A DNA stretch of 64,000 bases, from contig VXBM01000231.1 in NCBI GenBank assembly GCA_013400155.1, positions 549,141 to 613,140 on the forward strand, read 5' to 3'. This document shows positions 1-13,473 of this stretch, piece by piece. Under the pieces are notes generated by a model. That model was not told where the DNA came from and did not search any database. It saw only the letters and a program-made list of their open reading frames with translations. The position numbers and the translations under genes were made by a program. Numbering within the stretch: the stretch's first letter is position 1; each line of letters begins with the position of its first letter. The stretch is from Helopsaltes ochotensis (Eukaryota > Chordata > Aves > Passeriformes > Locustellidae).

Positions 1-2385
1 GCTATTGATTTGTCAGGAAGCTGTAAATCAAACATGTATCCTTTTATATGTTTATACGTAAAGTATCCCCAGAAGTTCACATACAATTGGTCTGTTTTTC
101 CACGGAATATTTGACCTCTTTACATTGGATTCTCTCAAGCAAGGCAGTTCTGCATCCTTTTCAAAAATTATCTATGGGGAAGTGTTTCAGGTTAGTGTCT
201 ACTATTTAGGACATCAAGATCTCTAAAGAGCATCTCAGCAAGCTTCCACTCACCAGGCAAGTAGCTGGTTCCCTCCAGAATAGGGGAACACAGCAAGAGC
301 AAATCTGAAACGAGGCCTCGAAACTGAGATAACAGTTTTAAAGCCAGAACAGACCTAAAAGCCAACACAGACACATGTAAACAATCACAGAAACTGCTGA
401 ATTGCAAACATCCCAACCCTATCTTTGATGTTTGGTTAAATAGGTTTATTCACACCATTCACATGACGAAGTCTATTCAAAGACCTCAACAAAGGGTGTT
501 TTCAAAAGGTGAAAAGTTACTGTATGATGAACTGAGGGTAAAGGAAAACAATTACTTTTTTTTGTCCTCTTACACAAATGCCATTACCCTGTAGCTAGGA
601 AAGAAATGTCTGCCTCTAAAAAGCATAAAACTACATTAAGACTCATTCTCTACTTTAGAGGTGCTCTACATGGATGCTCTTACACAAGACTTTTAAAAGG
701 TGAAAGTCCAGTCTTTTCTGATGAATAAAACATGTTTTACTTAAGCGTCTGATTCAGTTTGGAGGACAGAGCAGGTGGAGAGGAAAACAAAACTGAGCAA
801 GAGCCAGATCTCTTTCACTCAAACACTGCAGTTTAAGTCTTCACCTGAGACAAGCCTGGTTCTCAAACTGCAGACTGACTTTAGATTTTAACAGCAGATC
901 ACACCAGCGCTCCCACTCTGGCCCACAGCTGCACACAGGCAGAAATCCAGTTGCGCTGGCAAAGCACAGGTGCTAAGTCAATGTTGTGTTGCCAACAGCC
1001 ATGCAACAGGCTGGTGTTCAGAAATTAAAAAGAGTTCCACAGAACAAACTCAGGGACAAGGCTGTTCATGACAAACATCCACTTGGCTATAAACCTGTGC
1101 TAAGAGTGCCAAAATATTTTTACCAGCTCTGGTAAATAATGTAACTTGCCTTTCATTCTCTGGCTTCGGAGATTTCTCCCCTCAGTTCCAATCTGCACGG
1201 GTGCTAATGGGGCAGCATCTATAAACTAACAACTAACATGCTCCCGAGCCATTGATTCCTGTCCCCTGCTAAACACAAAGCTTCATGCCATTTAATTCCT
1301 TTCATGCAGAATTGCTTTCCTGGGAGCAACAGTAAAAAAAATATCATTACCTAGGGAACAGTGCATGAGCTTGGCATCCCTGTATTGGAATGCACTTCAC
1401 CCAGGGACAGAGAGCCATGCTTCTGCACATAAACTGAATTGAGAATTTCTTGCTTTGGCAGTTAACCAACCAACAGGACGGGCTTTATGTTTTTTTTTCC
1501 CCAGGACATTCCCCTGTCCTATTTTCCCTCCTATATAAGAACACAGGAATAAAGCAGCTTCACTCTTCAAGAGTTCTATCACCAGACCCAAGGGAGTGGG
1601 AGACTCTAGGACTCCAAGAACATTTGGAAATGAATGTCAGTGAAGGACAAGGAACATCAAGGAGGACATGACGAAAACAAGCCTCTTTCTGCCACCCTTT
1701 TGAAAAGGGACCTTCATACTTAGAAGGCAAGTCACCTTTCGTTTTTCAGTGGGATCAGCAGCACAGACCTGAGTCACATGTGCTTTAAAAGAGGCTGAAC
1801 AGACTGCAACAGCCATGGCTCACTTCAAAGGGTCACAGACAGTGGAACTGGGTCCTGCTGGAACACTCAAGAGGCTACTCTACTGAAGGAGAGCAAAGAA
1901 CAAAGTCTAGTTCCCACTCAGGTGATGAACCACTTGAAGACACTCTCAAGATAAAATTAATAAAAATATTTACAACCCATCCTCTCCCTCTTTCAAAAGA
2001 AAATTGCACACTCCCCAGCACTTCCCTTTCAGGCAGAAACCTACCCTTGAAGTTTTCAATCATACATTTAAAACAATATCATTACCAACCAAAAGCAAAG
2101 GACTGAAGCTTGCAAGGATGTATACACCTCCATCACAGCATCCGCTGACAGTTCCAAATCACATTAAGCACAGACTTCATCATTTAATAAAATCAGGCTA
2201 AAAATCCTAAAATTCCTAAAAATCAGGCTCTAAGAAAGGAAATCAACTTTGCACAGAGATGATCTTTACTGCATATGTGTGGGCATATGTGTACAGACCA
2301 TGCCTGAACTGAGCATGAGACAAACTGAGCTGAGACAAACACTACCATGGCACACAGGGGACTGAAACCTGTAATTTCCAATTAA

Positions 2386-2473
<88 letters not shown>

Positions 2474-2693
2474 TCACACAGTTGTAGTTTATCCTGAACC
2501 AGTAAAGCACTTTAGGAAAACACTTCTGCGGGGACTCTGGGAATAATATTGTTTCTCTCTATTGATGGGAGCATTTTCCCTCTAACATCCCCTTTGGCCT
2601 GTTCTCTCTCAAGAACATTAGACACACATTCAGCAGAAACAGCACTGAAGACGATAGTCTGTTCTGCTTTTCCATTCCTGTGACACCACTTAC
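1..2693 (-). other. RCOR1: RCOR1 intron following the SANT1-start exon, incomplete
   Basis: The intron begins with GTAAGTGG at 2693 on the minus strand and runs off the left edge. No continuation of SANT1 (an LPDKS-like start) is readable in either frame direction, so the next exon is outside the window. The only notable content is the (AAT)n microsatellite at 2386-2474. Confidence 0.8.
2386..2474. repeat. (AAT)n microsatellite, about 29 units
   Basis: A pure run of AAT triplets spans about 89 bases with no interruption visible, about 220 bases downstream (in transcription) of the SANT1-start exon's donor. Its length and purity predict high polymorphism. Confidence 0.97.
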
Positions 2694-2855
2694 CATCTGC
2701 TGGATCCTGTGAAAGGTTTTCCCATGGAAACTGAAGGCCTGTTCAAACAAGACCTTGTCTTCCACTGTCCACTCATCTGGGAATGGAGTAAAGTTTGGCA
2801 GATCTGCCAAAGACTTCTCGATGTTGTGCTTGTGCCAAAACAGCATCCCAAGAGC
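2694..2855 (-). CDS. RCOR1: RCOR1 coding exon, end of ELM2 and start of SANT1
   Basis: This 162-base exon encodes exactly 54 codons, phase 0 at both ends. It opens with ALGMLFWHKHNIEKSLADL, the end of ELM2, passes through PNFTPFPDEW, and enters the first SANT repeat (TVEDKVLFEQAFSFHGKT, then FHRIQQM). SANT1 binds HDAC1 together with ELM2. The exon stops inside SANT1, and the rest (LPDKS... in the family) must lie before position 1. The acceptor is TTATTTCTAG with a modest pyrimidine tract. The donor is ATG|GTAAGTGG, close to consensus. Open frame continues past the donor on the minus strand, but that extension has no SANT resemblance and is intron read-through. GKTFHR at the end favours RCOR1 over RCOR3 (GKSFHR). 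By memory it corresponds to about residues 166-219 of the human protein. Confidence 0.95.
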
Positions 2856-5800
2856 CTAGAAATAATACAGACACCAAGGTGACAACTGTAATCAAAAGAA
2901 ACATTACTGGAAAATGGAAAGGGAGAGCTACAACATTTTTCTCAGGCAACACATTGGACATAATTTTAATTCTCAGCTACATCAGACGCTTTTCAGAGTG
3001 CAAGAAACTTGCTCCTCAGATACACTGTGAAGACCAGCCCAAACTTCATCAAAACCACACAGATCACCATGTAATAAAAGATTAGCAACAGAAAGGTGGG
3101 AGAAAAAACTTAAGGAATTACTTCAGCATTAGTGATCGTGGTATGCACAGATAAGCTGAGCAAAGGCTTGGGAAGTCTACCTAAAAAAGACTGGATGAAA
3201 GGCAGCTTCTTTCCAGTGCTGGACTCCATTTCCTGGCAATTAGAAGGATGGTTTAGTTGACTGGGGGTTTTTATAATTGTTTATGGGGTTCTTTCTGAGG
3301 GGTAAGGAGAAAAGGGGAAGAGAATGAAGCAAGAACTTGAAGAAGGAAAGGCTGAGAACATGCACCACCTTGACCAGCTGCTAAAAAGTCCCTGGTCCAA
3401 AGGAGGAGTAAATCTCACCCATTCTGGGGGCTGCTCTTTTGTTCCCTTGAGAGAGGCCTCATTTTCCTGTTGCAGTCTCTGGTTCTCAGTTCCAAAGACA
3501 AAATGCCTGTGCTGTGCTTCACCACCTGCAAACCATCCCTGTTCTGCTGTCTGTGAGACGCTCGTGCGCAGCCCCGCTCTCCCAGGGGTCCACAGCCCCT
3601 GTGCGTTATGACACAACACTACCTCTGGTACACCGGCAAGTCAGACCACTGCGAGTCATTTTGGGAAGGCCTGACTCTGCAGAGCTAAAACCCAGCCTTT
3701 CACAATTGCTATGAAGTGAAAACAATCCCTAACATGCCAAGTAAAATGTAAGAGTAACCTGCTCATCATATGCAAACTCAGCTCAGGTTTCACAGCCATA
3801 GTTACCCTCATCTCGTAGTTTCAACCCTGGCTGCCCAGCATTACAAAATCTCTCCAAAATTGGGGTTTCCCCATTATGCTTTGCTATGCAAAAAGTAGTT
3901 CCTTTATGAGATCTCACACCCCTGAGATTCTGCAGAGAGTATGCATATAAATGTTAGTGTTATCCAAGATCTTGCCCAGATCCTACTGGGCTCTCAGTGC
4001 TGTCCAAACGCCTTCTCTTCCATTCTGCCACCATGCACAACAAGTAGTAGTCTCAGTTGCAGCACAGGCACTCAAGATGTCACAGAAGCCACACAGCCAT
4101 TCTCACAAGGATGAGGCTCAAAGAAACTATTTTGCAGTCATGAAGGACTGAATTTTCTCTCCTCTGACAATCTCCTTCAACTTCAAATATGAGATCTACC
4201 TGATATCCTTATAAGGAAGCAAGGGACAAACATGGAGCAAGACATTTTGGGAGGGAAGGGTATTAAATAGCACTGAGGTGTTAGTGAGGACTGAGGGAGA
4301 GATGCTTACATAAAGCAAGAGGTAAACAAAAGTATTTTCTTTACGGGCTTGTTCAACAGGAGATCAGTATTCCTCTTCCACTTATGCTGCCCTGGCAGAA
4401 CTCTGCACTCATACACAGGTGAGCACAGGGCCTTCCCAGGCTCCTTTATCCCAGGGCGTTTGACAAAGGCTGGCAGGAAAGCCCAGGTCGCAGTCAGACT
4501 TTACTGTTCTGCTTCCAAAAGTCTATGACTACTACAGCTCAGCACAACCACCCACAGCTATCTGCAACACCAGCTGAAGCGCCTGCTCGGCCAAAGCTCA
4601 CTGGCCTGTGGGAGGCCTGCCTTTGCCTGCCCTGGGGCTGGCCAGGCTGCAGGGACTCCCCACAGCACAGTCCTGAGCCTCCAGCCGTCACCCAACAGCA
4701 GCACAGCCAACAACAGGGCACTCAGCCACGGGCAAGGGGAGTGAAAGGACAGGGACGGGAGCTGGGCTGGCAGGGATTGGGCAGCTGGACAGGAACACTG
4801 CCGGGCAGAGGAGCACCAGCCGGCACACGCCCCAGCACCCTGCCAGCAGCTCCCACTGCCTTCAGCAGACTGGCATATCTCAGCATCTTAAGGGATGTTT
4901 TAGGAAGTGGGCATAGGTGAAAAAAAGGCAATCTCTGTATGACGACTGTTAGCCAAGCCACCTGGACAAAAGAGCTAAGTGACCGGCTGTCAGGGGAATG
5001 TGCGTGTGGGAGAGAGCTGCCTTGGCCAGCGAAACCCAGAGACAGTGGCCAACTGCTAAAGTGAGCTTTTCCTGGCTTCCAGGGAGTCTGTATCAGCTTG
5101 TCCAGTTACCCAGCCAACAGCAATTCTGATGATACCTGCTGAAGACAGAGTTTCCCTTGGTGACACAAATAATCATCCTGATTTGAAAGCCTTGACACTT
5201 GTCCCTGTAATACAAAATGAATGCATGCCTTCCAGAGCAATACAAGCTAGATTCTCTCCAGTTATTTCCTGAAAATGCCTAGCACAGCTCTCTAGGAAAT
5301 CCCAAAGGACCAGGGAACATATTTAACTCCAGAGTATTATGTGAGAGTGCTACAGAAGGAATGAGAAAATTTTTAGGAGCAGGGACACTTTTACAAGCTG
5401 CTCAGCCACTTTACGCTCTGATGTGGCAAGTCATGCAACTTCTGTACACAGAGGGGGAGAGGAAAATGGAGAAAAGGACTTCAAGGAATGAGTGGGAGGT
5501 CTATATTTTCAACATTAAAATTAATGCAAATCTCTGTTAGCTAAATTTAAGCTTTTCAAACCACAAGAATTCAATGGGTTTTTTAAAAAATCACGAGGTT
5601 CATTTTCATCACTCATCTGCATCAGTCTTTACTTTCCAAACAACACTTCTCCACTAAAAATAATGAAACCTATTTCTACTATTCCAAGACCATCTCTTTT
5701 GAAAAATGTTATCCACAACAACCAATACTAGGGTATATCAATATCAGCTGAAGAGAGCTACCATCTTTATTTTCATTTTAAGTTCACAGCCTTTTGATGC

Positions 5801-6896
5801 CTTCACGTTCATTTCATTTTATTGCTGTTTTCTGCTCTTAAAAACTACAATTATCAAGTCAAATCATTCCTGGTTTTGCCGGAAATTTTGCTGGGTATCT
5901 CAACTTCAGTGTTCTTGTTCAGCAAGAAGTTTTTTTGAGCATGAGTATCAACCACTGAAAGTCTGACTCAAGGATGACAGAAGATTCATTTACATAGAAG
6001 CCTTTGCCCATCCCAACCATTTGTTTCTATGTTCACAGCCTCTGTCTGAACAATTTCATAAACTTTCAAGTTTTTGTACTTGTACAGACAGTATGTGATT
6101 TGCCAATAGAGTAAGTAATGAGATTCCCTGCCTTCCCTTTCCGAGCAAGTATTAGCGCATGAGGAAACTCCACAGAATTCAGAAAAGTTTCCCAGGCACA
6201 GATCTACTCATCTCCCATTTTGAAATCATTGTCAGTTAACACAGGAAAGATTAGTACACAATCCTAGACCACAGGGAATAAAGGAGAGGCCGGTTCCTCA
6301 GACCAGGATTTCCATCCCTAGGTTACAGGTACTGGCTAAGGTCAGTGGCTGCTGGCAAAATCATCCCATTTACTGCACAGACATCCAAGGTGCTCATCTG
6401 TGAAATGCAAAATGATTTGCAGCAGAGTTTTCAGGTAAATAACTGTGGGTATCGGTTTGCCTCAGAAAAGCACATGATGGTTCGATAGCTCATTAATAAC
6501 TGCCAAGACATCCATGAAGCAGAGACAGAGCAGTCAGCTGGAAACTGCAGTGCAATCAGGCAGCTGTCCAAAGATAAGCCAATCTATTTAACGTTGTTTA
6601 GGGGGTTCTGAAGGTGCTCAAGAAGCCATCACCAGAGGAAGCATAATACTCATGGCCAGATCCCATTAGAAATTATAATGGCTTTGTTTTTCTTCTTTTG
6701 ACTCTTGATGTAAAACTAGGGGCAAACTTCGTATCCACGGAGCACAGGCTACTATTAGGAACAGTTTTGGGACAAGTAGTAGAGGAGAAAACACAGAAGG
6801 TACAAAAAGAAAGAAGCGGTTCTAGGCAGTCGCTCAAAGTCATGTTAAATACTTGCTGAAAAATATTTTAAAATGAAGTATTCAAAGGGTTGTTAC
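2856..6896 (-). other. RCOR1: RCOR1 intron between the 53-bp and 162-bp exons (4,041 bp)
   Basis: The intron runs from the GTAACA donor next to 6897 to the CTAG acceptor at 2856, at a phase 0 boundary. The only compositional feature is a GC-rich patch near 4.52-4.87 kb. No repeat family was recognised in the remainder. Confidence 0.85.
4520..4870. other. GC-rich intronic patch
   Basis: About 350 bases of G+C-rich sequence are dominated by CCTGCC, GGGCAGG and CAGCACAG-like words, with around nine CpG. Open frames on both strands give low-complexity Gln/Pro/Gly-rich translations with no domain. I see no splice sites framing it and take it as compositional variation. Confidence 0.5.
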
Positions 6897-6949
6897 CTGT
6901 TCCATATTGTATCCATGCTTCTCTTTAGCAATGGCAATATATTCATCCA
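6897..6949 (-). CDS. RCOR1: RCOR1 coding exon, central ELM2 (53 bp)
   Basis: This short exon starts with TG, which completes the Leu codon opened by the exon at 24689 (T|TG). It then reads DEYIAIAKEKHGYNMEQ and ends on a full codon. The acceptor is strong, with a long pyrimidine run (CTTTGTTTTTCAG), and the donor is CAG|GTAACA, weaker than consensus at the last positions. The peptide is the core of ELM2 and is nearly identical across CoREST paralogues; the Met in YNMEQ fits RCOR1, whereas RCOR3 has Val as I recall. At 53 bases the exon is phase 1 at its start and phase 0 at its end, so skipping it would shift the frame. It is too short to stand out by open-frame length. It was recognised from the family sequence and its splice sites. 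Confidence 0.93.
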
Positions 6950-9900
6950 CTGAAAAACAAAGAGAAAGTGTAAGTGCATTTCATATAATCATCTCATCTC
7001 ATCTTCCCTTCCCTTTCCCAGTCTAAAACCCAGATCTACAGCTCTGACTGGAGAGCCCTCCACAGAGAACTCTCATGAACAGCTACTGTTTCCAACAATT
7101 CAGGAACAGGAGAAACACAAAGAAAAACCAAGCCATCAGAGAAACTACGTATTTTCCTTAACAAGCCTAAATGGTCCACGATATCCAATCCAGTTCCAGT
7201 GCTTCTGACACATAGCCTATAGTATTTCAGAATTTCATCAAAACTGTAGACATGACGGTGTCAGCTGCTTTTTGGGGTATGTGTTCATTTTATGGTGGGT
7301 TTTTTATCAGTTCGTTGGTGGTGATTTTTTTAATAGCCCCAAAGTAGTTTTTTTTTAAGGAAAAACATCCCCAGACACAATCCATACTTTCCAATACTTC
7401 CAGAATCCTAGTGTTGTATGACCACTGCGGATATCTTGGTAAATTTTTTAATTCTCAGGTCTCAGCAGGTTTTATCTTGGCCTAAACCCCACACTCTTGT
7501 ATTATTATGCCCCATGAGCTTTTAATCTTTATAATGTGAATGTGCCTGGAGAAGTTTTATTTTGTATAGATGAGACTAAACCCAAATGTCTTTCATCACC
7601 CAGAGTGACTGAGCCCACATTATGTCCAACAGCACTCATTTGAGAGGAATGGATTGAAGTTAGTAGCAGTCTGAAGTCTGAAGTCTGTGTCCTTGTGCCG
7701 GAATGTTAATTAACCACACTGTAATGATAACAACACCCTTGAAAACAAAAAATTAATCTAAAAGGTGAGACTCCTGCTTCACCTAATGGAGTGGAAGATG
7801 CTAGAAGCACTGGTTGTCTGTATGATCCCCAACAACATGCTAGTACCCTGATCTAAAACTGATACACACAAACTGATATAGCCAAAATGTTCATCCTTCT
7901 ACAAAAGTTGGATTTCAGTGAGTCACATAGCAATGAATTCAAAAATCATTTCCACTTCTTTTTTTGCAGATACCCAGCGAGGGATGAAAGCAAATTCCAG
8001 AGCTGAGCACAAGACCCATGGAGAGCACATACAGCAAGGAAATGGTTCTGTGCACTCTGCAGCTAAGGAAGCCACAGTTGCCACAGTCTGGACATCACGA
8101 TTAACTTCAGCTCTCAAATGTGTTTCTCGCATATTTTTTATCTTTATAAACACTCTTATAGATAAGTATGAGATTCTTTAAAGCTTTTCCTTCAAGCTGG
8201 GACAGTCCTCAATTATTCCTTCACCTTTTTAAACTAAGCTATAAGCTATAAGCTCAAAAGGTACTGGGAAAACAGAAAGGATAAATCAGAAAACACAGAG
8301 CAGGAGAGCACCAGCCTCTTATTTTCAGCTTGTCATTAATAATAAGAACTTAAAGTAGACATCCCACCTTTAGACTAAGTCAATATGACATGTGGTAGTA
8401 ATCACAGACCTTCATCTGGAAAAGCACAAAAATTTTGTGTTCATTTTCACAAAAAGGTGCTGGAAAAGAGGGTCTTGTTAAGTGCCCTGCAAAAGTCCAT
8501 GCGAATATTAATACAGCCATACATTGTGGCAGAAGAAGAGCATGCTGTAAACACAGGCACAGTTCCACATTAGCAAGAACATTCCATGAGGTTCCTGTCC
8601 TTCCAAGCTCTCACCTGCACACAATGGCAGCTCCTAACAGGCTGACAACCCTGCTCATTGCTCCATGTTCCAGATACATTCAGTAAAAGTTTTATTAGCC
8701 TGTTGGAAAAAAGGTCTAGCCACAACCATTCATTTGCACTGATACAAAACCAACACATCTGTCTCTCTAAATCAGCAAACTATTTTTAAGAACCATGTTG
8801 AATTTGGATGAAAACTATCCCTTCTTGCAAACAACCTTTTCTTGCACAGAGGAAACATTAATAAAATAGTTGCAAGGGTAGTGGAGGTGGTTGTGACAAT
8901 GACCAACTTCCTAGGCTGAATTTGCTGCACTGCCTAAAAGAACATCCTGAGGGTTACCAGAGCCCAGTATGAACCTTGAAAATCAGCTTTGCCACAGGAA
9001 AAAAAAACCAACCTGCAAAACCACATCCCAAACAGAGAACAGAATCCAGAAGAGACACAGGGTAAACAGGGACAGAGAAAGGAGCTGCCTCATACACACA
9101 CCGTCCCTTCCCTCCACATGCCCAGTGGGGCAGGGAACATCAGTAGGATAGGGGCAGAACAGCAACTTCAGGCGCTTCCAGAGTTATAAAATCACATCAA
9201 GAGCAAAGGCTGCCAGGAAACCCTACATGCAGCTTTCCTCTGTAGTTCAGCTAAATGCTCTCTGCTTCCTTAAAAAACAGGTATTACACATGCAGTGTTA
9301 TATATTTTGTCTAAGGAGGATGTGAAGGAAGGCGGAGGGAAAGGAGCTGAATTCTCTCAAGCCCAAGGCTGAATTAAGCTCCTGAATGCTAAGTACTACT
9401 GCATTAACTACCTTGCTTTCACTGTGGAAAGATCTACAGCTCCTCATTTGACTTCAGCATCTTATCCTTTAATATATACAGAGAAGAGATGAGGTTGTTC
9501 TCCTTTCCAGCGTATTATCTTTCTTATGCCTGATGTTGTGAAGTAATGAAAACATACTTGCTCCCCAAAAAATCATTACAGCATTTTCTGTCCTAACTAA
9601 GCAAGAATATTACCAAGGTCCCCACATATCAGGAGGATTTCTCTTCAAATTAGTCAATACACCACTGAGGCAAATGGTAGATTACGAGTGACTTGAAAGT
9701 AAGCTTTCAGGAAAAGATGCTTTTACTGTCACAGTACGTTCTGTAATGTCTCAGTATTGTATCTCATTGTTGCAGCGGAGGAAGAGAAAAGAAGAATAAG
9801 AAAAATGCAATAAGGCAGTAAACTGACCATGAGCACACAGCAATACTACTCCTAAACATTAAAAGAGCATTTGTGGGTGAAGGACAGACAAGGAGTACAC

Positions 9901-11813
9901 CACTGTACTCTCCTCTTGGCTTTTTTCCTGCCTGCTTACTGTCAATCTAGCCCCTTCTGCTTGTTATTTCTTGGCTTAACTGTGAGCTCACTCGCTCTGA
10001 TGCTTGCACCATCCGAGAGGAATGACAGTCCCTTGAGCAATCCTTCCGATTGCTCTTTCTTTACCTTCCCCCTCCATATGAAGTAAGCAAGAAGAGCATG
10101 GCACACCAGCTGAGTCACAGGATCCCTTTAGTCTCCCATACCAGTAAGCCTGGAATTGCCACAAGCTCAATGCTTTACATGCCACACCAGATAAAGAAGT
10201 GTCCTCTTCCATGTCTGCCTTCCCCCTCTGCACCTCTAGCAAGCACAGGGCAGTGGGCACGTGAAATTCTGCTCACTGCACTTCAGTGGCATTCAGTCAC
10301 GCTCGGCGTGTCACCCAGCAATCTGTTTAGACATCACGGTTCAGAACCAGAGGAGCCTGGGGCAGAGCCCTGCTTACACCAGAAGAGACAGCTTGCCAGC
10401 ACAGCTCTGAGCTGCTTTCCAGAAGAGAACAAGCAAGAGCAGCGGAGCAATCTCAGCCCATTTCCCCCAGCATAAAATAAACCATGAAGCACTCTTCCCA
10501 CCAGTGTAACTTTTCCCCGAACAGGGTAGATAAGAGTATCCTCACTTTCCATCCAACTCCTTTCCCTATGCCAGAAAGATATTTCAACACAGACCAGACC
10601 AAAAATACAATGATACTTGAATAGAGACAGCTGTGTGACACAGGAGATGCATTGCTCCTGTGAAGGCTCTTGTTGCTACTAGAAACCAGATGGAGGGAGG
10701 GACAGAGGAGAGAATCATAAACTATTTCTTCACCTACTTGGCTACATTTCTTCTCTTACATGCATTTTAGCTGTGTTGGGGCGAGCAGGATCGCTCCACA
10801 CTCAAAATGTAGTGAGCACTGGCCCAAAGAGCCCCTTCCTACAGCCAGTCATGCTCAGGAAGGCAGGAGTAGCACAAGAGGCAGGGATGCAAAGGGAACA
10901 AACAGAGCCTCATATAACACACTGTCACCAGCAAAGAGAGGCACAGAGTACTCAGTTGCTAAAACATGTCTCTTGAATAAGAGATGATTGAAGGACCCTG
11001 GTTGTAGCACTAAGACAGCCAAAGAGATAAGGCAAATGGAAGGGAACGGCAAAGGAAGCACAGAAAGATCCTTCTTCTCCCCCTGCTCTCTAGAGAGGGG
11101 AGTTTGACCAAAATGGTGCTCTTAAGCCCCTGAATTTTGTCTTCTGGTTCTCTCATAAAGACTTGCCCTTTGCTAATCACCTTCCTGCAAAACTTCCTCA
11201 CCAGAGGCAAAGTAAAGTGGACCCTCTTGGCTGACACAGGGAAGGAGGAACAAGAGCAAACAACTGCATTGCTGATTTTCAGTCCCACATCCTTGAACAG
11301 TGAATTGAAACGTAAAACACAAGCATTTATTTCAGGAGGGCGGGAGAACTCTAAAAAGAGAAATGCCTGAAAATAATGACTCCCCCTCATCACCATTTGA
11401 TCACATTACGATCCCTCTGAGTGGGTCTTTCAGGAGAATTTCTTCCCCCCACCCAAATTGCTTCTCAATGACCCCACAAGAATCACATTGTGTTCAGCAG
11501 ACTCAGTGACCCCAAGGCAGGTTTGCAGCATGATCAAGTGTGCTAAAGCCTATAGAAAGCAACAGGAATGCAGAGGTAGAGCTGTTGCTGCAACCTCAGT
11601 TCACCCCTATTACTAGGGTACTGCAGGAGCGCTGAACACTTTGCATATTACGTGATGCAATCCCCTGACAGAACAGGGTGAAATGAGGACAAAAGCAACA
11701 TCCTTTGCAGTTCAGTAATGTGTTTCACAGGGTTTGATCAATGCTGGAACCTGCAAGGAATTCTGGATGTTGCTACATATCTTTCTCTCCCTTCCATCTC
11801 CCTTGAGAATAGG

Positions 11814-11841
11814 AAAAAAAAAAAAAAAAAGGAAAAAAAAA
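11814..11841. repeat. A-rich tract (A17-GG-A9)
   Basis: There are seventeen A, two G, then nine A. It lies about 100 bases left of a CpG-rich cluster. A short (CA)n stretch follows at about 11.9 kb. Confidence 0.9.
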
Positions 11842-11947
11842 GAGCGTCAAAACCCAAAATAAATTAATACTATATAAAGAAAATAAGGACATGTAGACAC
11901 ACACACACGTGAAACTTTTCCAAATTCCAAAACACAATTATGATGGT

Positions 11948-12085
11948 ACGCAAACAACCGAGCAGTTTTCGCCTCGCCTATAAAAATGAGCCGCTGCATT
12001 GGCGTCCCGCTGCCCCGGCGGCACCGGTGGAACACTCCTGCCACCTCGTGGTCCCAGCTCGGGAGAGGAAGCTGCCGAAAGCACA
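11948..12085. other. CpG-dense cluster of unknown origin
   Basis: About thirteen CpG dinucleotides lie in roughly 138 bases, in surroundings where CpG is rare. It includes a CCTATAAAAATG TATA-like string at about 11.98 kb and a GC-rich core with CCCCGGCGGCACCGG. A CR1 tail begins about 90 bases to the right. A young or unmethylated mobile-element piece (LTR or CR1 segment) or a small regulatory island would both fit. I do not recognise the sequence itself. Confidence 0.4.
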
Positions 12086-12171
12086 TGAGCCTGCCCAACT
12101 GTCTTGCTAAAGTTAGCTGCAACTGGAAGCAGGGCAAGCAGGAAAAGATCCCGAACAAAATCACTTAAAAG

Positions 12172-12230
12172 AAACTAAACCCCACCTGATCTCAGAGGTC
12201 ATTCTAACCTTAATTACTCTATGTTTCTAT
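12172..12230 (+). mobile_element. CR1 LINE 3' tail fragment
   Basis: The stretch CCTGATCTCAGAGGTC, then ATTCTAACCTTAATTACTCT and ATGTTTCTAT, follows the standard avian CR1 3' end (GATCTTAAAGGTC...TCCAACC...ATTCTATGATTCTAT). The terminal octamer repeat is reduced to two imperfect copies. The sense strand is plus, opposite to RCOR1. How much of the sequence to its left belongs to the same insertion is not clear; the CpG cluster at 11.95-12.09 kb may or may not be part of it. Confidence 0.65.
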
Positions 12231-13473
12231 TCAAAAGGTTTTTATGCCTTGGAAAAGCTATTTTCTCTTCTTGGTAAGGTGTGATGTAACAGGCAGGACA
12301 AGAGCAGGAGACAGAGCACAGATGTGTTTTGTGTCCTGTGTTGTCCCACCTGGGCAGGCACACATCCTGCTTTAACACAGTTTCTAGGAACAGAGAGTGC
12401 TAGTTACACAGACACAAAGGCTGCTTAAAAACCACTTCATCAAACTGAAGCCACAAGAGGATTTAGACTTAACTCCACTGCATCTGCAGCAGGTGAGGAT
12501 AAAGTCTGGATGCAATTTTGAGGCAGAGGAAAACTTACCCCTTACCTGGAGAAACTTACTTGAATAGGAGAAAATATACTGCAGCAGGGCACAGAAACTT
12601 GAGTCATGGGACTCCACAGTATCTATCAACCTCCTACTCACCTCCCTGTTGCTCAGATTCTACTTGTGTATCATCTCTTGTCCATGTACCATAGGGTACC
12701 CACTGCATTAAAAGTCTCCTATAGCAGCAGGACCAGAGTAAACACCCCTACCCTCCATCCACCTCTTTCCACTTCTGAGCACAAGCATCTGCCTGGAATC
12801 CCAGGGAAGCAGACTGGCAAGCTGTTCTACCCAAAAGCTCTTTCCCAGCGCATCAGTTTCCTCACCCAAGTATGCAGTTACAGGCGTACAAGCAATGAGT
12901 GGTGGCTGAAAGTATGGAGATGCTCTGACCTCCTAGGAGGGGCAGACCTGGCCTGTCCTGTCCCCAGCCCTACCCACGCAAGCTGTCCCCTTGTTCTGTA
13001 CCAGCTCTGGAGCCACTCAAGGCACTGACCACCACTGAAGCAGAAAACTATTCACAGAAGTTTTTTATGGTTGTGCATCATATAAAAATCCCTTTTGTTG
13101 GGAGGCTACGCAAGCCTGAGAAGAGATGAGCCCTCCTAGTTTCAGTGAGGAATGAGACTGGCTCAAGCCAAAAGTGCGACTCACTCCTTCCCCAGCACAG
13201 CACAGCGGCAGGGATGAGCAGACGGGTAGGAACAGGTCCACGTAAACTTGCACTGATGAGGAAAAAGCTGTTCACAGAACTACACCTGGAGCACAGAAAC
13301 TTCAGCCTGAGAGAGAATAAATCAAGGAATAAAATGGAGTGCCCCACTGCTGGGAGATTTTTCCTTTTAAAAACCCTAATACCTACTGAGAGTTTCCTTT
13401 GCTACACAAAGGCAATCAGTTTCCAAGCAGTGCACACTAATAAACTAAAAAGAAACACCATATTTCCTACCTC

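Noticed and set aside
4525..4920. Open frame of 131 codons in a GC-rich patch, plus strand
   Set aside because: The translation is Gln/Pro/Gly-rich low complexity with no domain and no flanking splice signals. GC-rich sequence is poor in stop codons, which explains its length.
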